From Lycocorax pyrrhopterus obiensis (lineage: Eukaryota; Chordata; Aves; Passeriformes; Paradisaeidae), in contig JACSVZ010000042.1 of assembly GCA_014706295.1 (NCBI GenBank), positions 558,001 to 622,000 on the forward strand: 64,000 nt of DNA, in the 5' to 3' direction. The notes below the pieces were generated by a model that worked only from the letters and a program-made list of their open reading frames with translations, was not told where the DNA came from and searched no databases. The translations under genes and the position numbers were made by a program. Positions 36,946-50,300 of the stretch are shown piece after piece. Each line of letters begins with the position of its first letter. Within the stretch, counting starts at the first letter, position 1.

Positions 36946-39597
36946 CAAAACCTTCCACAGTAGGAGGAAATGTTCCCTGAGAACAGAGCAAGGTGTCCTC
37001 AAAGTGTAACAAAGCGTCTGAGAGGTGGCCATGGGGTTTGGGAATGACTCCAGCGTTGGGAGAAGGGGTAGAAAGGAGTCTTGAGGACAGCTGGATTTGC
37101 CTCTGTGTTCTCTCAACTGTAGAATTCGATGGTAACATCTCTCGCAGAGAAATTATTGTCGTGTCGTGGCTCAGCCCTTGGTGCAGGCAGAGCTCTCTAT
37201 AAATGCTGAGTTCTGACAAAATTCAGGCATTGCAGAGACAACTGGGAAAATAATTATAAGGGTGGGGAGAGGGGTAAGTTGTCCAAACTTTTTTTTTTAA
37301 TATCTGGCCAAATTTAGTTTGAATTCTTACCCTGAGTGGTTCAGATGTCCCTTGTGGAGCCTGAATTATCCTTGTGTTACCCACAGATGAGGTTCCCTCA
37401 GGTCAGGGTCAAAGTATCCAGAGCCTGGCCTGGCCTCTGAGATAAACACAGATCTTTGTTTTCTGCAATCCAGCACTTATGAATCTGGATCCCTGACTGT
37501 GAAATGCAGCTCTGTCCTGCTTCTTCTTATTTGTTAAAAGAAGCTCTAGCTCCATCTAAAGCAGATTTTGGGGGTGGAAAGTTGCCAAGTGCTGTACAGT
37601 CAGTTTCCAGCATCCTTAAATGCACTTGAATTTTCCGGGGCTGTTTTTGAGGCTGCAGCTGGGTCTGAGCTGGAGCTCCTCAGGTACAAACCCCGGTGCA
37701 GCCACGTGTACAAAAGTACAGGTGAAGCAGGCAGGATGTGAGAAGTCAGCCCTGGCTCACAAATGTGGGGAAGGTGGGGATTGGGTGCCTCCTCCTTCCC
37801 ATTTTCCTGCTGCCTCCCTGCCCTGACCCCCGTTTCCAGTTCCTCACGTGTGTGGTGAGCACATTGGCCAAGAGTGTAGGACATCACTGGTGGGGGCTTT
37901 CTGCTTGTATTGCAAAACCTCCCCTGCCCTTCCAAACGTGTAAACAGACTCATGCTGCAGAAAACTTGTGACTCCTTTGTTTTTCAAGCGTCCGCGTTGC
38001 CTTTCTGTGCGTGTGCTGTTGTCCTGGCTCCCGACTCGCAGCGAAGGGACTCGCAGGGCTTTTAAGGGCTTGTGGGGAAGATTTCCTAAACCTTGGTATT
38101 TCCTGTTGTGAGAAGTCCAGTCTGTGCTAAACTGAAGAGAGAGAAAGAGAATTGCTGAAGGAAAATATTTAGATGGCTTCTCTTCCAATTTGTTGGGGTT
38201 TTTTTTTTTCTTTTTAACAAAAAAGAGTCCTCATGGAAAACTTCACGCAGAGATATTGAGTTCTTGGGTTGCAGCAAAGACCCTCAGCTGCTCTGCCCGG
38301 GGCCAGAGAGAGAGGGCAGCTCTGAAGAGAAGAACCTGGTAGTTGTGACCAATTGTTCACCCTTCCCTCAGATCAGGACACGTTTTGCAGCCCAATTTCT
38401 GTGTGTTTTGATAAACTGAAATGCTTTTGGTTGCCGTGAAAACCATAGTTTTTCTTGGATTTTTTCCCCCCCCCCACAGTTTTTCAGTTTTCCTGATGGG
38501 GAGTTTCAATTTCAAAGTATTTTCGGCTTTTCCAGTTTTGGAAAGCTCCTAAGTTTTGGAGTTTAGCCAAATCCCTGTGAAAAATTAAAGAAAGAAAGAA
38601 GAAAAAAGAGAGAGGGACCATTTTTCTTTTCTCTCCACATTTTTCACAGGAAATACTTCACGTTTTTGATGAACTCTGCTTTTCTGCTTTGCCAGTTCAC
38701 AGCCTGAACTGTAGAAATTAAAGGGAAAGGCACTATAAGAGCTCCACAGACACTCTGACCATACAAAGAGCAACAGAGAATTTAAAAGACTTTGACTCTC
38801 ACTAGAGCTTTAGCAGACTCATTTTAAATACACTTAAGGAAATGTTCTTGATCTGTTAATTTGCCCATATTTGAATGTCACCATGAGGTGCTGAGCATGT
38901 TTGGCTCTGTGGCTGGGGATGTGCCTGTGGTGAGCAAGGGCAGGACACAGAATTTAAATCTCATTTTTCACACAGGGCCTGACTTTCTCTGGCACAAGCC
39001 ACAGGACTCCCTGAAGCCACATGGACTTCCACGGGCAGCTGCCCCAGCCGAGGCACAGGTTCATTACAGGAGCTAATTCCATTCTTGTGACTTTTCCATG
39101 AGACTTTTCCATCCTGTTCCTCTTGGCCAGCTCCTCTCAATAAACCTGGGCAGTGCCAGTGGGGTTGTTTCCAAAGGTACCCCAAGTTTGCCATCACTCA
39201 GGAGAAAATTTACTCATTTTTTTACTCTTTCCCTCCATCCTGTGAGGCCTGAACTCCAATATGTGGATTTACCTGGGCCCTGGAGGGTCCCTGCAGCACA
39301 GGGAGCCACGAGCAGCAGCTGCCTCTCCCCAGTCCCAGGTGAAGGGAAGGGGTGGCAGAGGTGAAAAATACCAAAATCTCATTCTTGCTGGAGCTGGATG
39401 GTACCTTTTGAGTGGTGGTGTTTATATCATGAAACATTGTCCTTTCATGAGAGTACCTCCTCTGGAAAATAACAAGGGAGAGACCAGGACCTTGCCTGCC
39501 CTGCAGGCTCAGAGGACAGCGCAGCCTGGGACTGTTAATTCCTTTCCATCCCTGGTCATTCTCCCTGACAGTGCCACCCCTTGCTGCTGTTTTGCAG

Positions 39598-39693
39598 GAG
39601 GAAGATGATGATGGTCTGCCAAAGAAGAAGTGGCCAACTGTCGATGCCTCTTACTATGGTGGGCGAGGAGTGGGCGGCATCAAACGGATGGAG
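39598..39693 (+). CDS. ANTXR1: ANTXR1 exon 15 (acidic/basic cluster and YYGG motif)
   Basis: 96 bp, 32 codons, phase 0. It encodes [20 protein letters not shown] followed by [12 protein letters not shown] and is essentially identical to mammalian ANTXR1. With exon 14 it forms the acidic cluster that precedes the conserved cytoplasmic C-terminal domain of anthrax receptors (Ant_C family). The tandem tyrosines fall near human 382-383, in a region linked to Src-family phosphorylation; I recall that link from the literature and did not derive it here. The acceptor is tttgcag and the donor gtgagg. Confidence 0.97.
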
Positions 39694-40176
39694 GTGAGGA
39701 GATGCCAGCTCAGGGGTCAGATCTGGGCTGGGGGCTGGGCTGTGACATCCCCCTGCAATCTGCCCAGGAGGGAACTCAGGCACAAACTGCTTTAGGCTTT
39801 TTTGGTACATCTGAGTCCAGATCACTTTTGAATGGGAATATTTGAGAGCCAAACATAGATTTCTGAAGTTTGGGACCATCTTTTTCCTCTGGTCCAGCAA
39901 CGTCCTGGCCCATGCCTGGGACAGAGGGGCAGCACTGCCATACAAATTACAATGAAATGGTTTTAGTTTTTCTGAAAACCTTCCCCACTCTCACATTTCT
40001 CCTAAACCACCATGAAGGACAAGTTCAAAATTTGGGCTGCAGTCTAGAAACAAACCTCACAGCCTGTGCATTGCTCTTCAGCTTGGATCCGGGCACTGGG
40101 AAAACACGGGCAGGGCTCTGTTCTTGCAGCAGGGCTGTGACTGCAGCAGGTGACAGGGCCTGATCCCTCCTTCCAG
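39694..40176 (+). other. ANTXR1: ANTXR1 intron 15 (483 bp)
   Basis: A short intron with no recognised repeat. It ends with ctccttccag before exon 16. Confidence 0.9.
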
Positions 40177-40344
40177 GTGCGCTGGGGAGAAAAGGGCTCC
40201 ACGGAGGAAGGTGCTAAGTTAGAGAAGGCCAAGAACGCCAGGGTCAAGATGCCAGAGCAGGAATACGAGTTCCCTGAGCCCAGGAACCTCGGGAGCAACA
40301 TGCGCCAGCCCTCGTCCCCTCGGAAGTGGTACTCCCCCATCAAG
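40177..40344 (+). CDS. ANTXR1: ANTXR1 exon 16 (conserved cytoplasmic domain)
   Basis: 168 bp, 56 codons, phase 0. It encodes [40 protein letters not shown] and [16 protein letters not shown]. This highly charged block belongs to the Ant_C tail, through which TEM8 is reported to couple to the actin cytoskeleton. LGSNMRQ differs slightly from the mammalian residues; the rest is nearly invariant. The acceptor is ttccag and the donor gtgagt. Confidence 0.97.
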
Positions 40345-40719
40345 GTGAGTCCAGCCCTGCCCGGTGCTGCCTGGGATGTGTGCAGGAGATCTTTTTGTCG
40401 TGATGTGTGTTCACATCCAAGGCTTGGATCTGTCCACAGACCCCTGATCCCAAGCGCTACTGGAGCGGCTGTGCCTGAGGGAGCCCCCTGAACGTGTGCC
40501 TGGGGAGGTGCTGTGGGAAGGAGCCACGTGGGGCAATGGGAGTTTCCCACCTGGCTGATCAGGTTTGGGAGTGGTGTTGCTTTCTTAGACCAGAACAGGA
40601 TCCTGATCTCTTCCTGGGCCATGGCAGCTTCTGGGAAGTGCTCACAGGGTGCAAAGGTCTACACTGCACATTCCCTGAGATGGTAGGGAATAAACAGGAT
40701 CTTCTCCAAAAATGATTAA

Positions 40720-41120
40720 GGGATTGAAGCATCTCTGGTGTGAGGAAAGACTGTGGGAGCTGGACCTGTTCAGTCTGGAGAAGACTGGAGGGGCTCGCAT
40801 TAATGCACATAAATGTCTCAAAGAGGTGTCAGAGGATGGTGCCAGACTCTTTCCATTGGTGCCCAGTGACAGGACAAGGACATAACCTAAACCACAAGAT
40901 TTTCAACTCAACAGGAGGAAGAACTTCTTTCCATGGAGGGGGGCAGAGCCCTGGAACAGCTGCCCAGGGAGGGCCTGGAATCTCCCTCTCTGGAGACATT
41001 CCAAACCCACCTGGACGTGTCCCTGTGTCAACTCCTCCAGGTGACCCTGCCTGGCAGGGGGTTGGACTGGATGCTCTCCAGAGGTCCCTTCCAACCCAAC
41101 AATTCTGTGATTCTTTCCTT
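40720..41120 (+). mobile_element. CR1 LINE 3' fragment (about 400 bp, longest in the window)
   Basis: It carries the CR1 3' region in order: a GAGGAAAGACTGTGGGAGCT-like string, CCTGTTCAGTCTGGAGAAGA, CCAGTGACAGGACAAGGACA, GGAGGAAGAACTTCTTTCC, CTGGAACAGCTGCCCAGGGA, GGGGTTGGACTGGATG, GAGGTCCCTTCCAACCCAAC and the terminal AATTCTGTGATTC. It has no intact reverse-transcriptase reading frame. It begins about 375 bp downstream of exon 16. Confidence 0.93.
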
Positions 41121-43204
41121 AGAAAGAGGGGAGAAAGTAGGCAGAAAATTCCTGCTGGATGTGTCCAGGACAGGTTGAATCTTGTGGATAAGAGGAGCAG
41201 AGCACACAGATCATGGACTGCATCACCCAAGCATGGTGTGAGGGCAGTGTCAGAGAGCTGATCTCTTGCCTCCAGGACAAATTCAGCTGTTCTCAGGAAA
41301 GGAGGGCAGTTTAATGACTGTGTGACTTCTCTAATGAACAGAAAAAAAATAATTCCGCATTCCCGTTTCTCAGGTTTAACTCTTTTGGGAAATGCTGATA
41401 CTTCTCTTCAGTCCAGGGTATTTGTAGTTATCAGGCTGAGAAAAGACTGAGAACACCCAGTTCATATCCAAGTGCAAACCTTGCACCTCTGGAGCTTGGA
41501 TCTGAAGAGCAGAGGTGCTGGTTTAGGGTCTTAAAATCCCTCCACGGGCAATTAACCTGCAAAGAGGGTGTGTGTAACACACGCAGTAAATAAACCTTTC
41601 AGTGTACAGAGCTTGCCTCTAACTTGATGCTGGGAAATGAGAAAGTGCCTCTCTGATGGAAAACACAGGCTTCACTGTCCTGTTTCCTTCCTGCCCAGCA
41701 GCAGCCAGTGGGGTCAGACAAAAGCTGTGAGCCACGCTGGAGACATCCCACCCTGCAGAGCACCCGGGGCTCCCTGCACTGCCTCTGGTCACTGACCTGC
41801 TCCACGTGGTGCCCACAGGAACTGGGGCAGTGTTTGATCAGTCCCTGATCTTGCAGCTGGTTCAAATACAGGGGTGGGAATGGCAAGGATGCTCAGGGGA
41901 GCCAGGGTGGTTTCCAGAGGATGCAGAAACGTGAACCTCCTTGAAAATTTGGTCCAGCACCTTCTCTCTTTTCCCCCTGGAAGATCATCATCTCATAAAC
42001 AGAGCCTCCCAACAATCATTTGCAGTTGTGCTGTAACGACTTCAGCATGTGCCGGTGGAGGTTGTTCCTTCCCACAGCGGGACAGGTGGGAGGCAGCAGT
42101 GCCAGCTCCGAGTGGGGAACGCAGCACACCCCAACCCCGTGGGCTGCCCTGCGTTCCTGAACGAGCAGCGTTGTCACTGAGCATCAGCGCGCCTGGGAAA
42201 CACACCAGGCCCACCTGGGAGGTTCTCCTTGCTCCTGGAAATGACCTCATCCAGCCAAGACACAGCACGGTCGGTTTTTGTAACTGAGCTGCCAGAAACA
42301 CTGATTTTAGGACAAAGAGCCCCAAATACCTGCTCAGGCAGCTGGAACTGTGTGGGTGCAGCTACCTGAGTTCATTCCTTGAGAGCTGGGTCCTCTCCCA
42401 CAGAAGATTCTGCTGAGTTTCTCCCCTTGCCCAGGCAATGCTGTTGGATCACAGCCCCAGGAGACTTTCAGTGAATTTTCAGGATTTATTCTGCATGATG
42501 GGAAATCAGCTCTGAAAAGAGGAACCAGGTTTGTTCCAGATCTGTGTCCAGGACAGAAGTTCTCCAAAGTTCAAGAGAGGCTTGGAGAGAAGATTCAGTG
42601 TATGTAGGGCTGAGGTTCAGTGCTGACTCTGGAACAGCTTTTGCTTCGTAACAACAAGAATTCACTTATAAGGGCGCCTACAAATGTAAACAGCATCTCA
42701 TGGGTGATATATATTCTTAATTCCTTTGGAAATATCTCTCTTATCTACCATTCCAATTGTATACAGGACAGGGACAGTTCCAATCCAAAACGTTGTATTC
42801 AAATACTCCCAAAACTTTGGAGTGTTCCACATCTGGATAGTATTTAGCAGCCTGGACGAGAATTTACCTAATTATTAATCGCCACCACACCCCTCACTGA
42901 GCTGCACCCAAAAAATGTATGGAGACAGGATAGCTGTCTCCAGCACTTTCCTCATGGACAATCATCAGCACTCACCAAACCCAGGAAGGATCATTCCTAT
43001 GGAGCAGAGTCCTGCTGTTGCTCTCCCTGGGCAGTAAGGAATTAGCAAAATTGGCAAAATTCATCAGCAGTCCTGGCAGAAAGTCGTGTCCTGGAGGTGT
43101 GAGCATAGGAGATGGATTTGCAGGGAAGCTCTCCCGGAGCCATGGCAGGCAGGGAAGGTGGGAACAGCCCATGAGCTGCCTAGGGCTGGACCCTCAGCCA
43201 GGGC

Positions 43205-43400
43205 AGCACTGGCTGGGATCCATCTGCTTTGTCCAGTCTGGGTTTTAGAATAACAGAGAGGCTCCCACCACCTTTGGGGGGAATGTTTCACAGACGCCCA
43301 GACCTCACCCACAGGAAATGTCTCCTGATGCACAGCTTGAATTTTCCCTCACCCCCATGCTCCAAGTGCACTGTCCTTAAAGAGATGTTAAATTTCTACC
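43205..43400 (-). mobile_element. Diverged CR1-like fragment, reverse orientation
   Basis: TGTCCAGTCTGGGTTTTAGA, then GAGAGGCTCCCACCACCTTT and CACAGGAAATGTCTCCTGAT, follow the order of a reversed CR1 3' region (compare 44100-44250). Many substitutions and small gaps are present and the terminal repeat is not visible. A search against an avian repeat library would settle it. Confidence 0.45.
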
Positions 43401-44017
43401 CCCTCCCCTGGGCTGGTTGAAGCACCCCTTTGGGAAGCAGATAAACATGCCTGTAACAAGCTGCTTTAAAAAATCATGGGTAAAGGAGAAGGGCAAGGAA
43501 TTAAACTTCAGGAACAGTGAACCAAGGGTGCCTGAATCTGATACAGAGCCAGGAAATTCACATTGTAGGACCAGTCATCTTGCTGGCCACAGGCCCCTCC
43601 CAGCTGCACAAGTACCAGCCCCTACTCAGAACGTTCTGCCTTTTATGATGGAGTTCTTCTTCCCTCTATTTTTCAGTCTTCCCAGAGTCATGTCTATAAG
43701 TAGGTAGACAGCTGAGAGTGGATAGGTTGGGTTTTTTTTTCCATGCTCCAGAGATTTATTTGCTACCAAATGTGGCTACTGACACTTAACAGATTGGGGT
43801 TATTATTGTTGTTATTCTGATTTGCTGCTCTTACTTCTCAGCACGGTGCCAACTGGATTATCCTGCTTTTAAAATGTCATTTCAACTGTTTGAAAAGTCA
43901 GTGCAGATAATCCAAAGGGAATGACAAATCCGAAAACTTCTTAAGAAACTCGCCAAACCCTCGGTTCATCTGACAGGGAGGGGCTGCACAAAACGTAGAT
44001 GGAAGTGAATCAGGGAG

Positions 44018-44340
44018 TCATGGAATCATTAAGGTTGGAAAAGCTCTCCAAGATCCTCAAGTCCAGCCATCCATCCAGCACCACCACCATGTTCACCATG
44101 AAACCACGTCCCTGAGTGCCACATCCACATGTTTTTTGAACACTCCCAGGAACAGGAACTCCACCACTGCCCTGGGCAGCCTGGGCCAGGCCTTTCCAAC
44201 CCTTGCAGTGAAGAAATTTTTCCCACCATCCAACCTGAACCATTTCCCCTCATCCTGTCACTTGTTACCCAGAACAAGAGACTGATCCCCACCTGGCTAC
44301 AACCTGAGGGTGAAGCAACACGTGGTGCTCTCCAAAGGAA
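44018..44340 (-). mobile_element. CR1 LINE 3' fragment, reverse orientation
   Basis: It begins CATGGAATCATTAAGGTTGG, the reversed terminus. It continues with TCAAGTCCAGCCATC, CCTGAGTGCCACATCCACAT, CCACTGCCCTGGGCAGCCTG, AGTGAAGAAATTTTTCCCAC and TCATCCTGTCACTTGTTACC. It is an older CR1 subfamily of about 320 bp. Confidence 0.9.
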
Positions 44341-45689
44341 ACCTCAGGTGAATCCCACGTGGAGGCCACTCCAGCATTTCCTGGGCAGTGTGTCCCTGGC
44401 AGTTCTCCAGCCTTTGTCCCTCCTGTCTCCGTTCACAAAGCTGCCGTGGCACAGCGGCCTGGCCAGAGAGGCCCAAGTGCAGCTTGGGTTTACAGACAGC
44501 TCCAAAAGTGCCTCTGCCTGACACCAGCAGGTCTGAGGAGCACCGAGGTAACTCAGGGTCAATGCAGTGCTGAATTAACCGTGAATTCAGAGGACATTCC
44601 ATGGCTGGAACTGTGCCCTCCTTCATTTTTCATCTGCCCCGACTGTTTCTTCTCTCTGGGCTTCAGATCTAGTAGGACTCAAGGCTTTATTTGCCTTCAG
44701 ACCTTTCTTTTTTCTCCAAGTGACCTCGTGCTTCAACTGCGGAGGAGTTCCAGACACAGAGACACGGCCCATCCATGGAGAGCACAGGAGGGTTTCTGTT
44801 TCCAAGTGAAAGCGTTGCCATTTCATTTCTTCAACCATCATCCTTTCCATGATGCACACTCCCTCTCTTCCACCCAGATGTCTCAGGCAGACCCTGAGGC
44901 TCCCAAAGATGGAGCTCTTGGCTTTTCCCAAGAAATCTTGGTAGGCTCTTGGCAATTGGGACTGCAGAGTAAAAAGGAATTTTTTTTGTTCCATGGAAAG
45001 TTGTCGCTTTGCCTCTGGTTTCCTAAAGGAGAAATGGAGGAAAAAGGTACTTATTTCTTAAGCTGTCAGAGTGGACAGGAGATCAAGAGCTTCAACCAGC
45101 TCTGCTATAGAGGAAAGATGGATTGGAACAGAAGGGATGGGTTCCCTCAGGTCTAAGGAGTTCTGCTGTCCAAATGCAGAAGAATCTGACAGAGAAGCTT
45201 CTTGCTTATTCTCCTTTGAGAATAACAGACTTTCCTGGCTCTCACCTTAGGAAGTCTTTTCCCCATATCCTATGGAAACAAGTTCTATGCAGTCATTCTA
45301 CGTGTCTGCCTCCACCCATGTGTCCCTCCAACTCCCAAATAAGCTTTGAACCATTGCCTGAACACACTGCTTGAGGAACAGAGATCCCAGAGAGGATTAT
45401 GGCCCTGATGGTTCCTTGGAAAGGGAAGAGAAGGACTCTGCCCCCATGAAAGGGAGTCCTTTGTTCGACACCAGAGACCTGGGGGTCACAAAGGACCTGC
45501 CAAACACCCTGAGTGTCAAGTCTGGCCCTCACAGACCCTGGAGTTCACACAGCCAGACCAGGCCCTCAGGAAAATCAGCTGCCTTACTCTGAATGAAGAT
45601 CCTCTCTCTTTCCCCACCCCCTCTGCAACATCCAGCTCACATTTCCATTTGTTAATCCTCTCCCACAATAGTTACACAAGGCATTTCTG

Positions 45690-45960
45690 CTAGCACAAGA
45701 GTTCTGTAGTCTTTATTTCCAGGAAAGATTTATCAGACAGGAGTTCCTGGATCCAGTCAGGAGTCGGTCTTTGGGTTTGATGCTCTTATCTGCAAAAAAC
45801 AGTTTTGTACCAAGGGACAGCTTTGTACATTCTCAGAGCAGCTTATCTCTGCAGGTACAGTGAAGTTTGCTAGGAGGGGTTTTGCTCCTGGCTCCTGCTC
45901 TAATATCATAGCACTCGGAGCATTTGGAACAATACTCATGGAAACATTAATAAATACTGT
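45690..45960 (-). mobile_element. Possible LTR fragment, reverse orientation
   Basis: Read on the - strand, the segment has an LTR-like end: GGAAATAAAGACTACAGAAC (a poly(A) signal), preceded by a stretch with alternating promoter-like content. No TG...CA edges, target duplication or internal viral genes could be fixed. The call rests on the poly(A)-signal context only. Confidence 0.25.
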
Positions 45961-47174
45961 CTGCTGTTAACCCTCTCCAGAAATTCCTACAAATCTCAGG
46001 GTGCTGAGTTCTTCACAGACCAGGGGTCAAATGAAGAGAGTGTGAAGAGAGTTTGATCAAATAATCTTGACTCGTGACCCGTCTGGCGCCTTGCACTGAG
46101 GCAGCCGAGGTGTGCCCGAGAGTGCAAACCCTCCTGCAGCTCTCCCAGGAGATGGGTCTGGTTAGGAAAGGAAACCCTGGCTGGTTGGAGTGGGGATAGA
46201 GCAGGAATCCTTCAGCAGCAGATGGATGTTTCAGAGCAGGTGATTTGGTGAATATTTCTGCATTGCAGAGCCCTGGGCTGCTCCTTCTGGCCTTGTTCAG
46301 CTCATCTGGGGAGTACCCTCAGGCTTGGCTGCTGAATTCCAGTCAGGGATGAACGCTTGGGCTGCACTGCAGGGAATGGCAGGGAGGGTCTAACCACACA
46401 TCAGCCAAACTCTGTCTGCAAGAGGTTTTCAACATGTTGGCTTTTGAGCAGACCTCACCCAGGTCTGTGCGGTGCACACGTGTGTGTCTGGGCGTGTGGG
46501 GTGTGAGACCACCCAGCGAGGGGACAGCTGCTGCCTCTGAGCTCAGCGTGGGGCTGGAGGGCTTGGAAAGAGAGGTGTTACTGCCTGGAAAAGGTGCAAA
46601 CGTGGGCTGCCACACGGGGAGGGCCTGGGGAGCCTGGGTGAGCCCTCCGTTGGTGGCTGCCAGGAGAGATGACCTGGCCACCACACCGCCCCTGCCTGGG
46701 CTCAGCTCTCCTGGCAGCGCTCAGAGATGGGGTTCACCCAGTTCTCCCCAGCAGACTGTTTTGAGACATAAGTGAGATTTCTTTCTCACATGTCACAGGG
46801 GTCACCTTGGGCTGGAGAGGAGCTGCTCATCCAGAGCAGGAGGCACAGCAGTTCAGAAAGGCATTGCATGAGTTCACTGCTCGCTTTCTGCACTGATTTA
46901 ACGTTTTGCTGGCTGTGATGCCTGGACCCCAGTCGGCATCAGTCTCTCCCTGAGCCCAGAAGGTGTCTGAGTCACACATTACCTTTGGAAAGGTCAGGCA
47001 CTGTTATCTGTCAGACATCTGAGTGCTCTTCCTTTGCACTGGCAGCGAGTTCACAGCAAGTGTCTGTGAGAGAAAACATCGTTCTCCAGCATTTCTCCAG
47101 GCTCTGGAAATGACGGGGTAAAACCTGTTGGGTCCAAGTGCTGGTCCCTGCTCTGCACTTTGCCCAGAGCATAA

Positions 47175-47369
<195 letters not shown>

Positions 47370-50300
47370 TGACAGCTTAGAAGCAAACTCTCAGTCACAT
47401 CTGTCAGCTTTGTTTGCAAACAGCTCGTGGGGTTTGGCTGATGTGGTTTCAAGACTGAACTGTCCAGGTGCAGGGACAGAAACACCCCTGGGAGAGCCCA
47501 GCACGGTCTGCTCTTAGAGCACAGAGCTGCTCTCCACCAGTTACAGGAGAAATTGCAATGAGTAGTAGGGGATATTCCTGCACGTTATGACAGGACCCGA
47601 GGGAACGGCTGGAGCAGTGTCAGGGGAGGTTTAGGTTGGATATCAGGATATTCTGTGATTTTCATTTGTTAAATTCCCCTCATGGTGGAAAATGTCAGTT
47701 AGATTAATGTCTTATGCAGTCAGTCACACACCCCTGACATGAATCAACAAAGAGCTTGGAGCTGTTTCAGGAATATATTTGTCCCAAAGTGTAAGTAACT
47801 GCAGCACTGTGGAGGCTTCAAGAAACTCGACTGCACATGAAACAACAATGTAATTTTCTGGTGGAGAATCATAGGCCTGTAGCATTTGGTTCCCTGTGGG
47901 CATTTTTATTGAATACAGGACCTTTTTGTGAATTAAAAGGTTTAATATTTTATTCCTTCCCAGGGAAGGTTTGCTAAAATGTCTTCACTGATTCTGATTT
48001 CTGGGAGAAAAGTCGGGAACATAGAGATTGCTGATGCCGGGCAATTCTCCCTCAGAAACCAGGGCCTGAAGAATGCCTGTTCTGTGAATCAATTTTTTGA
48101 CTCAACAAGCTGAAATTATTTACGACAGATGCCACTTCCATTTATGCTGGGGAGAGCCCAGAGCAGTGCAACCCTCGCAGTTTGCAGCAATTTCTCCTGG
48201 TGCAGCTGACAGAGGCTGCAGCCTTTGCAGTGACACATCCTTGGACTCGCCCTCCTGTCCTGGAGCACAAGCATGAGCAGAATCAGCCCACACAGGTGTG
48301 ATGTGACCCAGCCTTGGAGTCAATCAAGCCCTTTATGATTGACTTGTGCTGTAAAGGATCTCTGAGCTGGGCACAATCTAATTCAGTGTGAAAGAGGAGC
48401 TGGCTGAAAATGCGCCCAGGCTTAGAGCTGCTAAAATACCGGCTCCTCTCCGGGTGACTCCTTTGTTTGGGCACTTCCCTGGGTAGATGTGAAGCACTTC
48501 CAGGCCCTTCTGCAGGGTTTTCCTCTGTATCAACAAAATGTGAGCTTGAGTGTTTGGCTTCTGTGAATAATGGTGTGTTAGGGAGCATCAAACCCCTGCT
48601 GCTAACCACTGTCAGGTTTAAGGGAGCAGTTTGTGTTTGTCCCTTCACAGCAGTGACGCAGCTCCCAGGTGATGTCCCCCCAACAGCACAGGCAAAACCA
48701 GTCTGAGAACTCGCTGTAAAACACTGAAATGGCTTTCACTGGTTCACGTAGCTGAAATGGCAGAATTAGTTCGGGTTTTCCCCTTTCCTGTTCAGCAAAG
48801 CTGTGTGGGTTTTGTTTCCCTACTTCAGATTCAGACTGAGGAGAAGCATCCTCAGTTCTGCTGCACGATTTCTGAGTCATCTCCCATCTTGATACAGACA
48901 TTCCCATGATTTGGATGCCAATTTTAGTCTGCCCTACTTCACTTTCTCCTAGAAAGGGATTTTACCCTTGTAGGCAACATGAATGGCTAGTAAAGAGGAG
49001 CTTGAATTTGCACACAGGAGCCTTTGACCATATGATATTTCTGAAAGCTGCAAGGAGGAGCTGTTTTGACAGCAGTTTGCTCCTGCTTCTTTCTCCTCTC
49101 TTTCCTGAAGAAAGGGAAGCAGATTTCAGACCCAGTGCTGTCGAATGGGCTCCTTAATTCACCCACTGATCGAGATAAAAAAGTGAAGCCAGATGAAAAA
49201 TAACTGAAAGGCATCTCTGTTTGCTTTGGAGCCTGGAAAGGAGTTGGACTGAATCCCAGGGTTACATCATTTTCATATATCTGCAATCCCTTGCTATAAT
49301 CAGTGACTTTATCCCCCGCCAGCACATGAGCTGAGCTGGTCAGAAGATTCCTTGCATAGAACAAAACACGGGTTCCACCTCAAGCCCTGCGTTGAGTAAT
49401 TGCTGCTGTTTATCTGCTGCAGCCCACGCAGCTTCCAGGGATCCACGAAGCTGTCAGGAAAGATGTCCCCTGCCCCGAGGGTCACGTCAGGCTGGGACCA
49501 GACACTGCTGCAAGGGCAGTGACTAACGCAGCTCATACACGTGGCAGAGACATTGTGGGACTGAGGATTCCCGTCCTCCCCTGCTCCCCGTGACCTCAGA
49601 CAGTCCCTTGTCTTTGCCTCTCGCCTGTTCCTGCCCCGGGCCCTTTAGTGGAGGTGGGGATGCCTTGTCCTGGGGCTGTCCCTCACTGGGCAGGGAGTGT
49701 GGGATCCAGGGCGGGCTGGGTTTGGAGGCAGAGCTGAGACCTCTCCAAGGAGAACGGCCCCAAGGGAAGGGATCCCTGCCCACAGCGTGACCCCAGCCTC
49801 CTGCAAAGCTCCAGTGTCCCCAGCAGCAGCAGGACACTGTCATTGCTCCTGCAGCCCCTGCCAGCCCCTGGCTGCCCCAGCAGGAACAAACCTGGGAGCA
49901 AACCTTGGTCTGGTGTGCAGGGGGCTTTTATCAACTCATCTCTGAACCCAGAGCAAAAGGAAAAGACAGGGATGCTCAGGACCTGTTTTGAAGTGCACCC
50001 AGAGAGGCTGAGAGGCACAAAAAGATGATGAAATTCTGTTTTTTGGAGTCAGACCTGGGGATAGAGGGTCTGAGGTTACCAACAGGCACAGATGGTTCCA
50101 ATAAGGCAAGGAAGTGAGATCACATGGGATTCCTGTGGTCTTCTCACATTTTCAGGAGACTAGGTTTGCATTCTTGTCAGCATTAATGAGGTTATTTTTA
50201 CATTGGAAACATCATCAGAGAGAGGTGATGTAAAAATACATACATTTTTTAGAGAACTTTATCACTTTTGTAATGGAATACAGGAATGCTTATTTGTGCA

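Larger units (their letters stand above)
32358..39597 (+). other. ANTXR1: ANTXR1 intron 14 (7.2 kb)
   Basis: Non-coding. It contains - strand CR1 tails at 34052-34215 and 36098-36200, a weak CR1-like stretch near 36885-36945, T/C runs at about 38200-38220 and 38461-38479, and a purine tract near 38585-38615. It ends ctgttttgcag. The 178-codon ORF at 33999-34535 crosses the CR1 copy and is not a gene. Confidence 0.8.

Noticed and set aside
38461..38479. Strong-looking splice acceptor (T/C run then CACAG) in intron 14
   Set aside because: The following sequence has no ANTXR1-like coding content and no consistent donor, so it is treated as a decoy site.
44359..45156. 265-codon + strand ORF in intron 16
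   Set aside because: It starts at the edge of a CR1 copy, shows no recognisable domain or conserved motif, and lies within a spliced intron of ANTXR1.
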